A DNA stretch of 64,000 nt. It comes from Flavobacteriales bacterium CG_4_9_14_3_um_filter_40_17 (GTDB lineage: Bacteria; Bacteroidota; Bacteroidia; Flavobacteriales; Flavobacteriaceae). Below are positions 34,501 through 43,487 of the stretch, one piece after another. The position numbers and the translations under genes were made by a program. Below the pieces are notes generated by a model. The model ran no database searches. It saw nothing but the letters and a program-made list of their open reading frames with translations, and had not been told where the DNA came from. The first letter of the stretch is position 1, and each line of letters begins with the position of its first letter. The stretch lies in NCBI GenBank assembly GCA_002790195.1, contig PFUR01000012.1, positions 25,797 to 89,796 on the forward strand, given 5' to 3'.

Positions 34501-35703
34501 ATGAAACCTTTTCATCCTGCCGACAACATTCAAGACCTGCAATATTTCGGGGAATTTGGTGGCGTCAACCCGTCCATCTCCGATTCATCTACCTACACTT
34601 TTCTATCCGCCAAAAGCATGTTCGACACTTTTGAAGGAAAAATGGAAGGCTGTTATTTGTACACCCGCCATTCATCGCCGAGTAACCTCTATCTGGGCCA
34701 GGCATTAGCAGCCATGGAAGGAACAGAAACTGCGAATGTAACAGCCTCCGGAATGGGTGCTATCACCGGCGTACTGTTGCAACTCTGCCAAGCGGGCGAC
34801 CACATCGTCTCCAGCCGGACGATTTACGGTGGGACGTACGCTTTTATGAAAAATTTCCTGAGCAAGTTGAACATTCAAACTTCCTTTGTCAATATTTTAG
34901 ACTTAAAAAAAGTGGAAGCAGCCATCAAACCAAACACCAAGCTACTGTATTGTGAGTCTGTGAGCAATCCGCTGCTGGAAGTGGCAGACCTTGAGTCTTT
35001 ATCCAAAATCGCCAAAAAACACAAATTGCCTTTGGTAGTTGACAATACTTTTTCACCTTTGAGTATTGCGCCGGCTAAATTTGGCGTGGACGTGGTTCTT
35101 CACAGCCTGACTAAATTCATCAACGGAAGCAGCGATGCCGTTGGCGGTGTCACTTGTGCCAGTCAGGCATTTATCGATCAACTGCGGAGCGTCAACGATG
35201 GAGCCAATATGCTGTTGGGACCAACAATGGACAGCCTCCGGGCAGCAAGTATCCTCAAAAACTTGCGGACTTTGCACGTTCGGATCAAACAACACGGCCA
35301 CAACGCTTTTTACTTGGCAAAGAAATTTGAAAAAGACGGGCTCAAAGTCGTCTATCCGGGCTTAGAAAGCCACATGAGCCACCCGACTTTCAAAAAAATG
35401 ATGAATGAAGAATACGGCTATGGCGGAATGATGACCATCGATGTGAAAACTTCTCAAAAAGCCAACGAACTGATGGAGCTGATGCAAAAACAAAACTTGG
35501 GTTACCTCGCGGTAAGTTTGGGCTTTTATAAAACGCTTTTCAGTTCGCCGGGAGCTTCCACCTCTTCCGAAATTCCCGAAGAGGATCAAAAACAGATGGG
35601 TCTTTCGGAAGGATTAATACGCTTTTCAATTGGGCTGGACAATGACATCGAAAGAACTTATCAATCGATGAAACGATGCATGAAAGAAGTGGGGGTTTTA
35701 TAA
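34501..35703 (+). CDS. PLP-dependent Cys/Met metabolism enzyme (cystathionine/methionine gamma-lyase-like)
   Basis: Fold-type I PLP enzyme of the trans-sulfuration family, 400 residues. The PLP lysine is Lys205 in HSLTKFING. CESVSNPLLEV and VVDNTFSPLSIAPA supply the cofactor-binding Asp181. YTRHSSPSNLYL replaces the more usual YTRxxNPT. The Cys that marks methionine gamma-lyases (YGCT) is Gly here (YGGTYAF), so it is more like a cystathionine-type lyase or synthase; the exact reaction is open. The ATG at 34501 is chosen; an earlier in-frame Met adds 9 residues with no family match. Divergent from an Lrp-type regulator, its likely controller. Confidence 0.85.
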   Translation: MKPFHPADNIQDLQYFGEFGGVNPSISDSSTYTFLSAKSMFDTFEGKMEGCYLYTRHSSPSNLYLGQALAAMEGTETANVTASGMGAITGVLLQLCQAGDHIVSSRTIYGGTYAFMKNFLSKLNIQTSFVNILDLKKVEAAIKPNTKLLYCESVSNPLLEVADLESLSKIAKKHKLPLVVDNTFSPLSIAPAKFGVDVVLHSLTKFINGSSDAVGGVTCASQAFIDQLRSVNDGANMLLGPTMDSLRAASILKNLRTLHVRIKQHGHNAFYLAKKFEKDGLKVVYPGLESHMSHPTFKKMMNEEYGYGGMMTIDVKTSQKANELMELMQKQNLGYLAVSLGFYKTLFSSPGASTSSEIPEEDQKQMGLSEGLIRFSIGLDNDIERTYQSMKRCMKEVGVL

Positions 35704-36259
35704 AACGAGATACGGCATAGCAAAACCTCATTTTGTCACATTGAAAAGGGTGTGTTTTGAAGCTACGCCTACCCCGATAAAATTTTTATATTCAAGGTGA
35801 CTTCTAAAACAACTATTTAATTGCAACAGATGGAAACTATAAAACTAGATATACAAAGGCCAAATGCTAAAAAATGATGAAGGAACTTGCTGACTTAAAT
35901 ACAATAAAAATCTAAAAAGGATAACAAATCGTAGCCCAAGGCTTAAATCTTGAGCTATGAAAATAGACCACACTTCAAAACTGCCTGAATGGTTTAACAT
36001 ATTGATTTTCATTAGGAAATAAGCCATAACCCCAGGAGGGATGAAATCTTGATTGACGAATTCCAACTGCCCGTCAGGCGAACCTTAACAATAAAAAGAA
36101 TAAATATCAACAGACAAAGAAAGCCAATCCTTGATGCAACATCAATAGATTAGCTTTTCTGTAAGATTTAGTAAAATCCACGGTAGGATTAAACTTAAAG
36201 GATATGATAATCAGGATCTGAATCAATACTCAGAAAAAATATCATGTCTTGGTTTTCTT
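35704..36259. other. Non-coding gap with degraded palindromic repeat
   Basis: 556 bp without a credible gene. At 35932-35957 an imperfect stem, TAGCCCAAG / CTTGAGCTA (8 of 9 pairs, 8-nt loop), resembles the TAGCCCAAGG...CTTGGGCTA palindromes I recall from many Bacteroidota. About 75 bp on, CCCCAGGAGGGATGAAAT (about 36031-36048) resembles the G-rich plus GAAAT tail of the repeats at 46.1 kb. The rest is AT-rich with no promoter, RNA gene or protein match that I can recognise. It probably represents an old, mutated dispersed repeat array. Confidence 0.5.
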
Positions 36260-36832
36260 TTACTTAATTTCTCCACAACCGACTCTTCCGCCGGCATTTC
36301 CGGTAGGTTGGGTGGTAAAATCATCGGGGTCAGCGTGTACAATCAGGCCGTGGCCAAGAATATTTTTGGTCGCGTCATCACATCCGATGCACCATTTGTC
36401 GGTTTCGAAATCGAGGGTAGCTTTGCCATCCGCATCGGCTGTAAAGTTTCCTATATCTCCGGCATGATGCGCCATTCCTTCCATCCATTTTCCATGGTCA
36501 ACGTTGGTGGGGTTCCAGTGCCCACCGGCAGATTTTCCATCACCGGATGAACAGTCGGCCACATCGTGAATGTGAATGGCGTGATCGCCGGGAGTCAATC
36601 CTTCAAACATCACGTGTAGTTTCACTTTGCCGTCGGCTTCCGCAAAAGTTGCGTGTCCAACCATCGCATTTCCAGTGGTCGGATTGATGTGAACTTCTAC
36701 TTTTTTGGGTTTTACGGCATCGGGAGTTTCTACCGTGGTGACTTCTTCCGTCTCTCCGGTTTTCTTATCATTTTTGCAGGCAGTTGTCAGCGTTACAAGC
36801 AACACAGTACTTAGAAAAATTGCTTTTTTCAT
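36260..36832 (-). CDS. sodC: Copper/zinc superoxide dismutase lipoprotein
   Basis: Detoxifies superoxide outside the cytoplasm. A lipoprotein signal ends TTAC (Cys19) followed by an acidic/Thr linker, so the enzyme is membrane-tethered. The SodC fold has the Cu ligands in HAIHIHDVADC, the bridging and Zn region GGHWNPTNVDHGK, and the final Cu His in GLIVHADPDDF. RVGCGEIK supplies the second disulfide Cys. An additional CIGC pair lies before the last metal site. 190 residues is normal. Monocistronic by spacing. Confidence 0.93.
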   Translation of the reverse strand: MKKAIFLSTVLLVTLTTACKNDKKTGETEEVTTVETPDAVKPKKVEVHINPTTGNAMVGHATFAEADGKVKLHVMFEGLTPGDHAIHIHDVADCSSGDGKSAGGHWNPTNVDHGKWMEGMAHHAGDIGNFTADADGKATLDFETDKWCIGCDDATKNILGHGLIVHADPDDFTTQPTGNAGGRVGCGEIK

Positions 36833-36943
36833 TTTTATTAGGTTTTAATTTAGGGCTAAATTATCAATTAAAGTACAGAATAAGAAGGAATCGAAATTAA
36901 TTTTTGTTTAAGTTAAAATATTTATGAAAACTTTAAGAGCCTT

Positions 36944-37644
36944 TTATTTGCTTTTTTTAAACACTTTCCGCAAATCGGTATTGATAAAAAGCATCAACCA
37001 AATGCGATCAAAGTTACGACCTCTCAAATAGTTTTTTAAATACCCGGATTCAAAGCGGATGTCTTTATTTACTTGATAGCCTAATCCACCAAAAAGTCGG
37101 TTTTGATTGAAGGCATCTCCTTGAAGATTAAACATGATTTCATCAAATGAAGTCAAAAACAGGGTGTTCGAAACCATTTCTTTATGATTTATCGGATAAC
37201 GAAGCCAAAGCCGCGTTCTGAACCGCGATTTAAAGTCGGTATTTCCCGCTCGGTTTATCCAGCGTTGTTCCAAACGAAATCGCTGATTGATTTGCAGCCT
37301 TTTTATTTTCTCGTTATAAGAAAATTGTTCGTATATCCGGTTTTCATAGGTCGTTGAAAAATTATCGGGTTTGAAGAATGGTTTGCTTTCAAAATATCCA
37401 TAACCCGCTGTAACAGTCATTTTTCGACTAATCAAATAATTAATGCCAAACAACCCGAAGGCAATTTGTTCATTCTCTATAAATTCGTGATATCGTTTTT
37501 GGAGAATCAAGTTGGTACTGAATTTTTCAGAAATCTGGCTTCTTACATTTAGCAAGAGCCATGTCCCCAATCTGTCTTTGCCAGTTTCTTGAGCAAAGTT
37601 AGTATTTGTCCAAAAAAAAAGACTATAATGATTGTTTTTTTCAA
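36944..37644 (-). pseudogene. DUF2490 outer-membrane protein gene, frameshifted at a poly-T tract in the signal peptide
   Basis: The main frame (36944-37570) encodes 208 residues of a DUF2490 beta-barrel protein (DRLGTWLLLNVRSQISEKF, then many amphipathic strands and a basic tail RKVFKKSK). That frame has only a TTG at 37570 as start and no signal. Upstream, TTG at 37644 opens MKKTIIIVFFF, a good signal core, but in another frame. The two join only if the run of nine T (37612-37620 on the plus strand as A) has ten, giving ...VFFFWTNTNFAQ-ETGKDRLGTW with a proper cleavage site. As sequenced the short frame ends about 30 codons on. It is a recent frameshift, a slippage-controlled (phase-variable) gene, or a sequencing error in the homopolymer. 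Confidence 0.75.
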
Positions 37645-37691
37645 AAGGTAAATCGTATTAAAACTTTACAGCAACAGAAAAAAGACTGCGC

Positions 37692-37736
37692 AAAAATTAC
37701 AAAAACCACCCCATAAGATGCTTTAGGGATGGTTTT
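37692..37736 (-). terminator. Intrinsic terminator after the 34-residue protein gene
   Basis: AAAACCACCCC (37702-37712) pairs with GGGATGGTTTT (37726-37736), 10 of 11 pairs, around a 13-nt loop. The minus-strand transcript then runs into TTTTTG and a second T-run. It lies 19 bp after the stop at 37755. Confidence 0.6.
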
Positions 37737-37754
37737 AATAACGTGGTAGTTGGT

Positions 37755-37859
37755 TTACTCCCGCTTGTTTTTCTTCAATCTTTTTTCTTCTTTCTTTTCT
37801 TTGGGTGTTTTCAATGGTTCTTTTTTCACGTTTTTGCGGACATCTTGACCTTTAGCCAT
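37755..37859 (-). CDS. 34-residue lysine-rich protein
   Basis: A complete small frame: ATG at 37859, TAA at 37755-37757. The product starts MAKGQDVRKNVKKEPLKTP and continues KEKKEEKRLKKNKRE. Of 34 residues 15 are Lys or Arg (12 K, 3 R), with no hydrophobic segment, so it is a cytoplasmic, probably nucleic-acid-associated or disordered peptide. I recall almost the same MAKGQDVKKN opening in small hypothetical proteins of Flavobacteriia, which argues that it is real. It begins 16 bp after the large Asp-box gene and is followed by a terminator, both as expected for the last gene of a unit. Function unknown. Confidence 0.75.
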   Translation of the reverse strand: MAKGQDVRKNVKKEPLKTPKEKKEEKRLKKNKRE

Positions 37860-37875
37860 AATTTGAATGTTTAGG

Positions 37876-40800
37876 TTATTTTTTATTGATGATTTGAATT
37901 TCTTTAAAAGGCGAAGGTAATTTTTCTTTCACAAAATTTTTGTAATTCACCCAATCGGTTTCAAAAAAAGCATTTGTTTTATCCAATGCTTGGTTGAGTT
38001 CGTCTTTGGCCTGATCGATCAATCTTTGTTCGGTTGCCGTCATGGCACCTTCTCGGCTTCTGATGTAGCGGCTCGCACCAAAAATCCGGTTGGTCACGTT
38101 GGGTATGGGACTTCGCACAATTCCTTGTCGTTTGTCTTCTTTGCCAAAATACAGATCAAGGAGTCCGTCAATTTTTTTGGTGATTTCCTTGCTCGATTGG
38201 ATTTCTTCTTTGTATTTTTCTTTGTCCGCTTTGGTGAAATCTTTCTGAAGGTCATCTGCTGTTTGCCTGCTTTCTGCTAATTGTTTAGTTGCTTTGGCGG
38301 CAGATTCCAAAAATCCATCGAGCAATTTAGCCGCATCGTATTTACTTTTCAAATCGGCTAAGGAAGGATTCAACCGCGGATCGGATTTCACCTTGACGGT
38401 AGTTTCATCCGATTGGCCTTGGTAAGTGATTTTGAGTTTATAAGTGCCGGGCAATACCTCTTGCCCACCAATTTCACGACCGCTTTTACGGATTGTTCTT
38501 GAAGGCCTGTCTGCCGATTTTTCATCCAAGCGCCAATAGATGCGTTGCAAACCGTTGTCTTCCGGCACAACTTGCTTGAGGGTTCTTATCAGGCGGTCGC
38601 CATCATAGATATCCAACTGAATGGAGTCTTTTTTGGGTTTATTGTCTTTGACTTCTTCTTCCTTTTTTTCGGTTGATTGGGTATCTTTACTTTTAAAAAA
38701 ATATGCAATCATAGCTCCCGAAGGCCGGTTTTCACCGTTAAATTCGGCATCGGCTCCAAACCGGCTACCGGAAGGTTGCTGATAGGTTGCCAGATACGCC
38801 GTTGGTGGTTCAAAAAGTTTGATGTTTCTATTCAATATGCTGTTGTCTTGTGCAATGGCTCGCAAGGGCCGGATATCATCCAAGATATAAAATGCACGCC
38901 CAAAAGTTCCGATGGCCAGATCTTGTTCGCGCGGTTGGATGGTCAAATCCATGGCGGTTACGGTTGGAAACCCGGCAGTCCATTTGTTCCAGTTTTTCCC
39001 TGCATCAAAACTCACGTACAAACCGTCATCCGCACCTAAAAAAATCAAATTCGGGTTTTCGGTGTCTTCAATAATACTCAACACATAACTTTTGATTTGG
39101 TTATCATCCGCTATGCGCTCCCATGTTTTTCCGAAATCTTTGGTACGAAAGGCGTAGGCTGTATAATTGAATCTTCTGTAATCATTGGCTACGAGCAAGG
39201 CTTCCCCCGGGTTCTTAATTGAAGCTTTGACTTGCGGAATCCAACTCCCAACCGGAAGCCCTTTGATGTTTTTGGCTACATTGTCCCAAGTGTTGCCTCC
39301 GTCTTGGGTAATTTGCACATTGCCGTCATCGGTACCTACCCAAATAACACCTTTTTTTACCTTGGAAGGTTCAATAGCCAAAATGGTGGTATGGTTTTCC
39401 GCTCCGGTCGCATCCATAGTCAGTCCGCCGCTTTCCGATTGTTTTTGTTTTGCCGGGTCGTTGGTCGTCAAATCGGGAGAAATGACCGTCCACGTTTTTC
39501 CTTTATCGGTGCTTTTGTGAACAAATTGGCTGCCGAAATAAAGGGTGTTGTTGTCAAATGGGTCTTGACTGATGGCCGAGTTCCAATTGAACCGAAGAAG
39601 CATTTTCGAGTCGGGATGGGTTGGCTTGATGAACTCGCTTCGGCCTGTTTTTTTGTCATATCGCACTACATTCCCTTGTTGCGACATGGCATAACCGTAA
39701 CGTGAATCATCTGGGTCGGGCACTACGTCAAAACCATCGCCGAAAGCCAATTCTTGGAAATAAGAATTTCGGATACCTTGTTCTTTCCACACATAGGCCG
39801 GACCGCCCCAAGAGCCATTGTCCTGCATGCCGCCATAAATATTGTAAGGGAATTCGTTGTCAACATGGACGTGGTAAAACTGTCCGACCGGTAAGTTGCC
39901 GATGAACCGCCAGGTTTTGCCACCATCGCGGGTGATGTTCATCCCACCGTCGTTTCCATCAATCATCAATTGAGGATTGTAGGGGTTAATATAGAAAGCG
40001 TGGTGATCCGGATGCACACCGTTGGAAGTCCCATAAGCAGGCATTAAGGCTTTAAATGATTTTCCGCCGTCATCGCTCACGTTGACAAAGGTAAATACTG
40101 AGTACAACAGATTCTCATTTCGCGGATTGACATAAATTTCTGAGTAGTAGAAGGGGCGGTCGCCGGCTTCTTCTTTGTCATTCACTTTTCCCCATTTGAA
40201 TCCGCCGTCTTTCGATTTGTAAAGCCCGTTTTTCTTAGCTTCCACCAGGGCATAAACCACATCGGTATTGCTTGCAGAAATGGCTAAGCCGATTCTGCCC
40301 AAATCACCTTCGGGAAGCCCATCTTTGTATGTCCGTTTTTCCCAGTTTTTGCCACCATCGTAAGTTACGTACAAGCCCGAACCGGAGCCACCCGAATTGA
40401 AAAACCAAGGTTCGCGTTTGTGTTCCCACATCGCAGCAATCAATTTGTTGGGATTGGTCGGATCCATGATCAGATCGGCAGCACCCGTTTTGTTGTTGAC
40501 AAAAAGTATTTTATTCCATGTTTTACCTCCATCGGTGGTTTTATAAATCCCTCTTTCAGGGTGTTCTCCCCAAGGTGAGCCGATGGCGGCTACATAGACA
40601 ACATCCGGATTTGTTGGGTCGACTATGACCCGGTGGATGTGACGGGTTTTCTCAAGACCCATGAGTTTCCATGATTTTCCAGCATCGAGCGATTTGTAGA
40701 TGCCATAACCGCCGTTGAGGCTGTTTCGCGGATTGCCTTCGCCGGTGCCTACCCATACTACGCTGGGGTTTGATTGCTGAATGGCGACAGCTCCGATGGA

Positions 40801-41058
40801 AGCGGTTGCCTCTTTTTCAAAAACAGGTTTCCACGCGATACCGCCGTTGTCAGATTTCCACAATCCGCCGGAAGCTGTTCCCGCATAGATAATATCGGGG
40901 TCGGCATGAACTGCATCAATGGCGGTCACACGACCGCTCATACCTGCCGGGCCAATGTTTCGCGCTTTGTAATTTTTAAACAATTCCATATCAGCTTTTT
41001 GCCCAAAAACAGGTAAGACGGCCAATAGGAAAACGAGTACTCGAAGAAACTTAGTCAT
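37876..41058 (-). CDS. Secreted VPS10/sortilin-like Asp-box beta-propeller protein
   Basis: 1060 residues with a signal peptide (cut near VFGQ-K, residue 20). Eleven Asp-box motifs (S/T-x-D-x-G-x-x-W/F) are visible, such as SLDAGKSW, TTDGGKTW, TYDGGKNW, TRDGGKTW, TQDGGNTW and SFDAGKNW, making one or two large propellers. After about residue 760 follows a FlgD-like Ig segment (IYDGDRLIRTLKQ...YWRLDEKSADRPSR) and then a helical C-terminal domain. No type IX sorting domain is apparent. The family is often called glycosyl hydrolase, but no catalytic residues are evident; a periplasmic or surface binding role is as likely. Confidence 0.85.
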   Translation of the reverse strand: MTKFLRVLVFLLAVLPVFGQKADMELFKNYKARNIGPAGMSGRVTAIDAVHADPDIIYAGTASGGLWKSDNGGIAWKPVFEKEATASIGAVAIQQSNPSVVWVGTGEGNPRNSLNGGYGIYKSLDAGKSWKLMGLEKTRHIHRVIVDPTNPDVVYVAAIGSPWGEHPERGIYKTTDGGKTWNKILFVNNKTGAADLIMDPTNPNKLIAAMWEHKREPWFFNSGGSGSGLYVTYDGGKNWEKRTYKDGLPEGDLGRIGLAISASNTDVVYALVEAKKNGLYKSKDGGFKWGKVNDKEEAGDRPFYYSEIYVNPRNENLLYSVFTFVNVSDDGGKSFKALMPAYGTSNGVHPDHHAFYINPYNPQLMIDGNDGGMNITRDGGKTWRFIGNLPVGQFYHVHVDNEFPYNIYGGMQDNGSWGGPAYVWKEQGIRNSYFQELAFGDGFDVVPDPDDSRYGYAMSQQGNVVRYDKKTGRSEFIKPTHPDSKMLLRFNWNSAISQDPFDNNTLYFGSQFVHKSTDKGKTWTVISPDLTTNDPAKQKQSESGGLTMDATGAENHTTILAIEPSKVKKGVIWVGTDDGNVQITQDGGNTWDNVAKNIKGLPVGSWIPQVKASIKNPGEALLVANDYRRFNYTAYAFRTKDFGKTWERIADDNQIKSYVLSIIEDTENPNLIFLGADDGLYVSFDAGKNWNKWTAGFPTVTAMDLTIQPREQDLAIGTFGRAFYILDDIRPLRAIAQDNSILNRNIKLFEPPTAYLATYQQPSGSRFGADAEFNGENRPSGAMIAYFFKSKDTQSTEKKEEEVKDNKPKKDSIQLDIYDGDRLIRTLKQVVPEDNGLQRIYWRLDEKSADRPSRTIRKSGREIGGQEVLPGTYKLKITYQGQSDETTVKVKSDPRLNPSLADLKSKYDAAKLLDGFLESAAKATKQLAESRQTADDLQKDFTKADKEKYKEEIQSSKEITKKIDGLLDLYFGKEDKRQGIVRSPIPNVTNRIFGASRYIRSREGAMTATEQRLIDQAKDELNQALDKTNAFFETDWVNYKNFVKEKLPSPFKEIQIINKK

Positions 41059-41137
41059 AATGAAGGGATTGGTTATTTAGTGATATAAAAATACTTAAAT
41101 CCTAATCTAAGTTTCTTAAAGAGATGTTAATTCCAAA

Positions 41138-41740
41138 TTAATTGAGTGAATGTTTCTGTTTTCGGATACGTTTGGGGTTGTACCAAAGCCAAAATCCGGT
41201 GAAAGAGAGCAAAATCAAACCAACGGAAACACTGGAGGTGTAAAAGAGTTTGACTTCGTCGTTTGGCGTGCCGATATAATAATCGATGATGGAACCGTCG
41301 TGCAATTTTTCGATAAAGTCGGATGTCCGGTTGGAAACGGAAAGCACCTCGCCGGTAGCTAAATCTAGTTGCAACTCAGTAAAATGGTTCTCAAACAAAA
41401 TTTTGACAACCCCTTTTGACGGCCTAATGTCCATTCTGTCGATGCTTGCGTCTTTCTTAAGAACCTCTTTCGAATAATAAGCTGCCCTTTTGTAAATACT
41501 GTCTGTATGCAGCCATTTTTCGGAATTCAGGGTTTGCCCGTTATGAGTTTTAGGCAGCAATTGAAGTTGTTTTTTCCAGCCCAAAAGCAAGCCTGTCGTG
41601 CCGATGATGAATAAGAATGCAAAAGTCGGTAGCGCAATCCACTTGTGGATATTCCGGTAAGTCCGTGTTGTCTTAGATAAGGGATTCGCAGTTTTTTTCA
41701 ATAGAAAATGTTTAAATAGTTGTTTAAATTTATATTTCAA
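41138..41740 (-). CDS. PepSY-domain membrane protein
   Basis: 200 residues: a cytoplasmic basic N-terminus, a first helix (about 34-53, WIALPTFAFLFIIGTTGLLLGW), a periplasmic PepSY-like domain with SIDRMDIRPSKGVVKILFENHFTELQLDLATGEVLS split across about 98-135, and a second helix (about 165-187). The RTYRNIHKWIALP opening resembles PepSY-TM proteins linked to iron or ferric-siderophore reduction, but this copy is short and role unclear. Its start overlaps the bshC stop by 11 bp, so the two are coupled. Confidence 0.8.
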   Translation of the reverse strand: MKYKFKQLFKHFLLKKTANPLSKTTRTYRNIHKWIALPTFAFLFIIGTTGLLLGWKKQLQLLPKTHNGQTLNSEKWLHTDSIYKRAAYYSKEVLKKDASIDRMDIRPSKGVVKILFENHFTELQLDLATGEVLSVSNRTSDFIEKLHDGSIIDYYIGTPNDEVKLFYTSSVSVGLILLSFTGFWLWYNPKRIRKQKHSLN

Positions 41741-43331
41741 CTATCGCAAAACGAAAATCAAGCGGATTCAGCTGAGATAAAAGCAACGGAATCGTTTCAT
41801 CACCTAATTCTAAGTAAAAATCAGAAAAATTTACAGTTCGCTCTTGCAAACCGCCGTTGGGGAAAAGTCCGTCTTTCAATTTTTCTAATCGATTAACTTC
41901 ATCTTCCAGTTTTCTTTTTTGGGCTTTTAAAAGCCTCTTTTCTAAGTTTTCCAAGCCTTTTGTTTGCTTGGCTTCTTGTGCTTTTACGGCACCAAGAAAA
42001 GACGCATCGGTTTGCGTGGCTAATTTGTACAAGGATTCAAACTGACTTTTGAGATGATGCTTTTGGGTCGAAAAATCTATCGGGATAGCTGAAATAGCTT
42101 TTATTTTTTTGTTGGTCAATTCGTGTGATGAAAGAAATATATCTTCATAAGAAATTTCAAGATTTTGCAGCTTTTTCGCTTGTTTGTCTGAAACCAGCAA
42201 GACCGAATTGCGAAGCATGACGATGGGAAAAGTAACGCCAAATTGCGCAAAAGTACTTTTCAATTGCAGCCAATAAGCAATCTCGCCGCCACCGCCGATG
42301 TAGCACAAGTTCGGAAGCAAAGACTCCTGATAAACAGGCCGCATGAGCGCGTTTGGGCTGAATCTTTCCGGGTGCGTATGGAGTTCGGATAATATTTGCG
42401 TTTCATCAAACCTAAAATCAGTTCCATCCACGTGGTAATGGCCTTTGGATTCGTCTTTTTCGATTCTCCCGCGATGATTCTCTTGAAGATAAAAAAGATT
42501 GATTTTTCGGGGATTGACCTGTATGTGATAGCCGAAAGATTTGAGTTTTACATTGGTTTCAGACAGCTTATCGAATGCGGTGTGCTCGATTAACTCTTTT
42601 TCCATCACCGGGACAAACTCTTTTTTGAATTCTGCATTATCCGCATCGATGATGACCAATTCAGTTTCTTTAAAAAGTTCGTTGACGAAATAGCGTGTGG
42701 CCTCGGCGAGCTTGTTGTGTTTAAGATATGTTTTTTGGAAAAGAGCGGCTAAAAATCGAGCATTTTTACCTTTCCCCAAGGTTGCTTCAAAAACCTCCGA
42801 AACGGCTTGTAAACCTTCGGTCGATAAACTGCCCACCGCACCGCCTGAAGGCCTGTTCCACGATATTTTTTGATTTTGAAAATTAAAATAATTGATTTCT
42901 GCAAAATCGTGGTCTTCGGTTGCCATCCAAAAAATCGGGACTACGTGATATTCCGTGTATTTTTCGTTTAACAATCGAGCTAAATTAAGGGTGGTTGCAA
43001 TTTTATAGACAAAATAAAGCGGGCCGCCAAAAAGGTTGAGTTGATGCCCGGTGGTGACCGTGAAAGTCTTGGAAGATGACAACGACTCGATGTTGGCGGT
43101 TGTAGCTTCACTTACTTCAAGCAATTGGTATTGTTTTTTGAGCACGGAAACCAACGTTGCCCGTTGGTTGTTTTGATAGGTTTTCTCTTTGGTTTGAAAT
43201 TGATTTTTGAAATTATCGACCGAAGGAAAATTGCCGTAAAATTCTTTCAAATCAAGATTCTGAGATAAGTAATCGAGGATTAATGGAGAGAAAAAACCGG
43301 TACGTTTGAAGGGAATACAGTCAGCAAGCAT
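41730..43331 (-). CDS. bshC: Bacillithiol synthase BshC (cysteine-adding enzyme)
   Basis: Adds cysteine to glucosaminyl-malate in the last step of bacillithiol synthesis, the low-molecular-weight thiol of Firmicutes and many Bacteroidota. Family landmarks are IPFKRTGFFSPLILDYL at the start, TVTTGHQLNLFGGPLYFVYKI, VPIFWMATEDHDFAEI, and NLCYIGGGGEIAYWLQLK. A coiled coil occupies about 455-500. The start MLADCIPFKRTG at 43331 matches the family; the frame extends 8 codons further. 533 residues is normal. BshA and BshB are not in the window. Confidence 0.94.
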   Translation of the reverse strand: MLADCIPFKRTGFFSPLILDYLSQNLDLKEFYGNFPSVDNFKNQFQTKEKTYQNNQRATLVSVLKKQYQLLEVSEATTANIESLSSSKTFTVTTGHQLNLFGGPLYFVYKIATTLNLARLLNEKYTEYHVVPIFWMATEDHDFAEINYFNFQNQKISWNRPSGGAVGSLSTEGLQAVSEVFEATLGKGKNARFLAALFQKTYLKHNKLAEATRYFVNELFKETELVIIDADNAEFKKEFVPVMEKELIEHTAFDKLSETNVKLKSFGYHIQVNPRKINLFYLQENHRGRIEKDESKGHYHVDGTDFRFDETQILSELHTHPERFSPNALMRPVYQESLLPNLCYIGGGGEIAYWLQLKSTFAQFGVTFPIVMLRNSVLLVSDKQAKKLQNLEISYEDIFLSSHELTNKKIKAISAIPIDFSTQKHHLKSQFESLYKLATQTDASFLGAVKAQEAKQTKGLENLEKRLLKAQKRKLEDEVNRLEKLKDGLFPNGGLQERTVNFSDFYLELGDETIPLLLSQLNPLDFRFAIVEI

Positions 43332-43487
43332 GAAGCAGATTTGTTTGTCAAACAAATATAGGATAATCGGGAAGAGTGTTTTGGTAGATTTAACAATTCT
43401 TTAGAATTAAAATAGAAAAGGTAGCTTGCGGTTAGAAAAACAAAAATGCGTTTTTCATTTCAAATATTATTGATTTACTTTACGTAC

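Noticed and set aside
35845..36066. Minus-strand frame of 73 codons in the gap before sodC
   Set aside because: No start context, no motif, and it runs through the palindromic repeat; judged to be chance.
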